DNA of 6,118 nucleotides from Candidatus Zixiibacteriota bacterium. GTDB lineage: Bacteria > Zixibacteria > MSB-5A5 > GN15 > PGXB01. Below, piece by piece: positions 5,635 to 6,118 of this stretch. The stretch's first letter is position 1. Each line of letters begins with the position of its first letter. Below the pieces are notes generated by a model, which was not told where the DNA came from, ran no database searches, and worked only from the letters and a program-made list of their open reading frames with translations. The stretch is from positions 1-6,118 of the forward strand of contig DAOWOO010000093.1 in assembly GCA_030642025.1 (NCBI GenBank), written 5' to 3'. A program made the translations under genes and the position numbers.

Positions 5635-6118
5635 ATGACTGAAATTGTGAAAAAAGTGCGGCAGAATATCATTGAGCACGGAATGATATCCACCGGCGAG
5701 CGGGTGCTGGTTGCTTTTTCCGGCGGGCCGGATTCGACGGCTCTCCTGGATATTCTCCACAAGCTCTCAAAGGAAATGAACTTTGAACTGGCCGCCTGCT
5801 ATATAAACCACAATATCCGCCCCCGTGCTGTCAAAAAGGAAATCAGGTATTGTGAGAATTTCTGTAATGAACGAAAAAATCACCTGACTATTGTCGATTT
5901 TGATATCCCGTCCTATGCCGAAAAAGAAAAACTATCACTCGAAGAGGCAGGATATATTTTCAGAAAAGAGGCGCTCTACGAAATTGCTCGACAGGAACAC
6001 TGCCATCGGATTGCCACCGGGCATCATTTTGACGACCAGGTTGAAACGATTTTATTCCGGCTGTTTCGAGGGACTGGCCCCCAGGGCATTTACCCGATCA
6101 AACCGGTATCAGGCGATA
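5635..6118 (+). CDS. tilS: tRNA(Ile)-lysidine synthetase, N-terminal part (cut by the window edge)
   Basis: TilS attaches lysine to C34 of the CAU-anticodon isoleucine tRNA in an ATP-dependent reaction, changing the tRNA to read AUA and be charged with Ile; it acts in the cytoplasm and is normally essential. The 161 codons present cover most of the N-terminal N-type ATP-pyrophosphatase domain. SGGPDS at residues 29-34 is the PP-loop. CYINHNIRPRA (55-65) matches the family's conserved V-D-H-x-L-R-P region. TGHHFDDQVETILFRLFRGTG (128-148) is the TilS signature. The frame is open to the last base and the C-terminal domains lie outside the window. The ATG at 5635 gives a normal distance to the PP-loop; there is no ribosome binding site before it. 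It is divergent from purL. MesJ-type TilS is favoured over the related TtcA because of the HHxDDQxET signature. Confidence 0.95.
   Translation, partial: MTEIVKKVRQNIIEHGMISTGERVLVAFSGGPDSTALLDILHKLSKEMNFELAACYINHNIRPRAVKKEIRYCENFCNERKNHLTIVDFDIPSYAEKEKLSLEEAGYIFRKEALYEIARQEHCHRIATGHHFDDQVETILFRLFRGTGPQGIYPIKPVSGD

Noticed and set aside
5572..5760. A 62-codon minus-strand frame across the tilS start
   Set aside because: It runs antisense to the tilS PP-loop region and has no supporting start signals.

Overview
This looks like ordinary chromosomal housekeeping DNA from a Gram-negative (diderm) bacterium with mid-range GC. LpxH, a lipid A biosynthesis enzyme, argues for an outer membrane. A DUF6754-type membrane protein and the general gene style remind me of candidate phyla such as Zixibacteria, but that placement is from memory and weak. 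I see no phage, transposon, CRISPR, tRNA or rRNA signal.

Layout from left to right. Positions 1-814 (minus strand) hold a DUF6754-like membrane protein split by an apparent frameshift near 242-250; its C-terminal end runs off the left edge. Positions 902-1768 (minus) are panC (pantothenate/CoA synthesis), and 1779-2495 (minus) are lpxH (lipid A synthesis). These two are 10 bp apart and probably form one transcript. Positions 2612-3118 (minus) encode a 168-residue membrane protein of unknown function. Positions 3239-5464 (minus) are purL, the large subunit of FGAM synthase in purine synthesis. After a 170-bp divergent intergenic region, tilS (tRNA-Ile lysidine synthetase) starts at 5635 on the plus strand and runs off the right edge.

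The genes serve different core pathways (purine, lipid A, CoA, tRNA modification), and nothing shows that they form a dedicated system. The most notable signal is in the start regions, which fall into two classes. purL and the 168-residue membrane protein have strong Shine-Dalgarno sites and a -10 box about 25 bases before the start codon. The DUF6754 gene, lpxH and tilS have no Shine-Dalgarno site, and a -10 box with a spaced -35 box ends only 6-8 bases before the start codon. That layout predicts leaderless or nearly leaderless mRNAs. The other point to check is the frameshift in the DUF6754 gene, which sits in a short AT repeat. No intergenic stretch exceeds 300 bases and I found no convincing intrinsic terminator.
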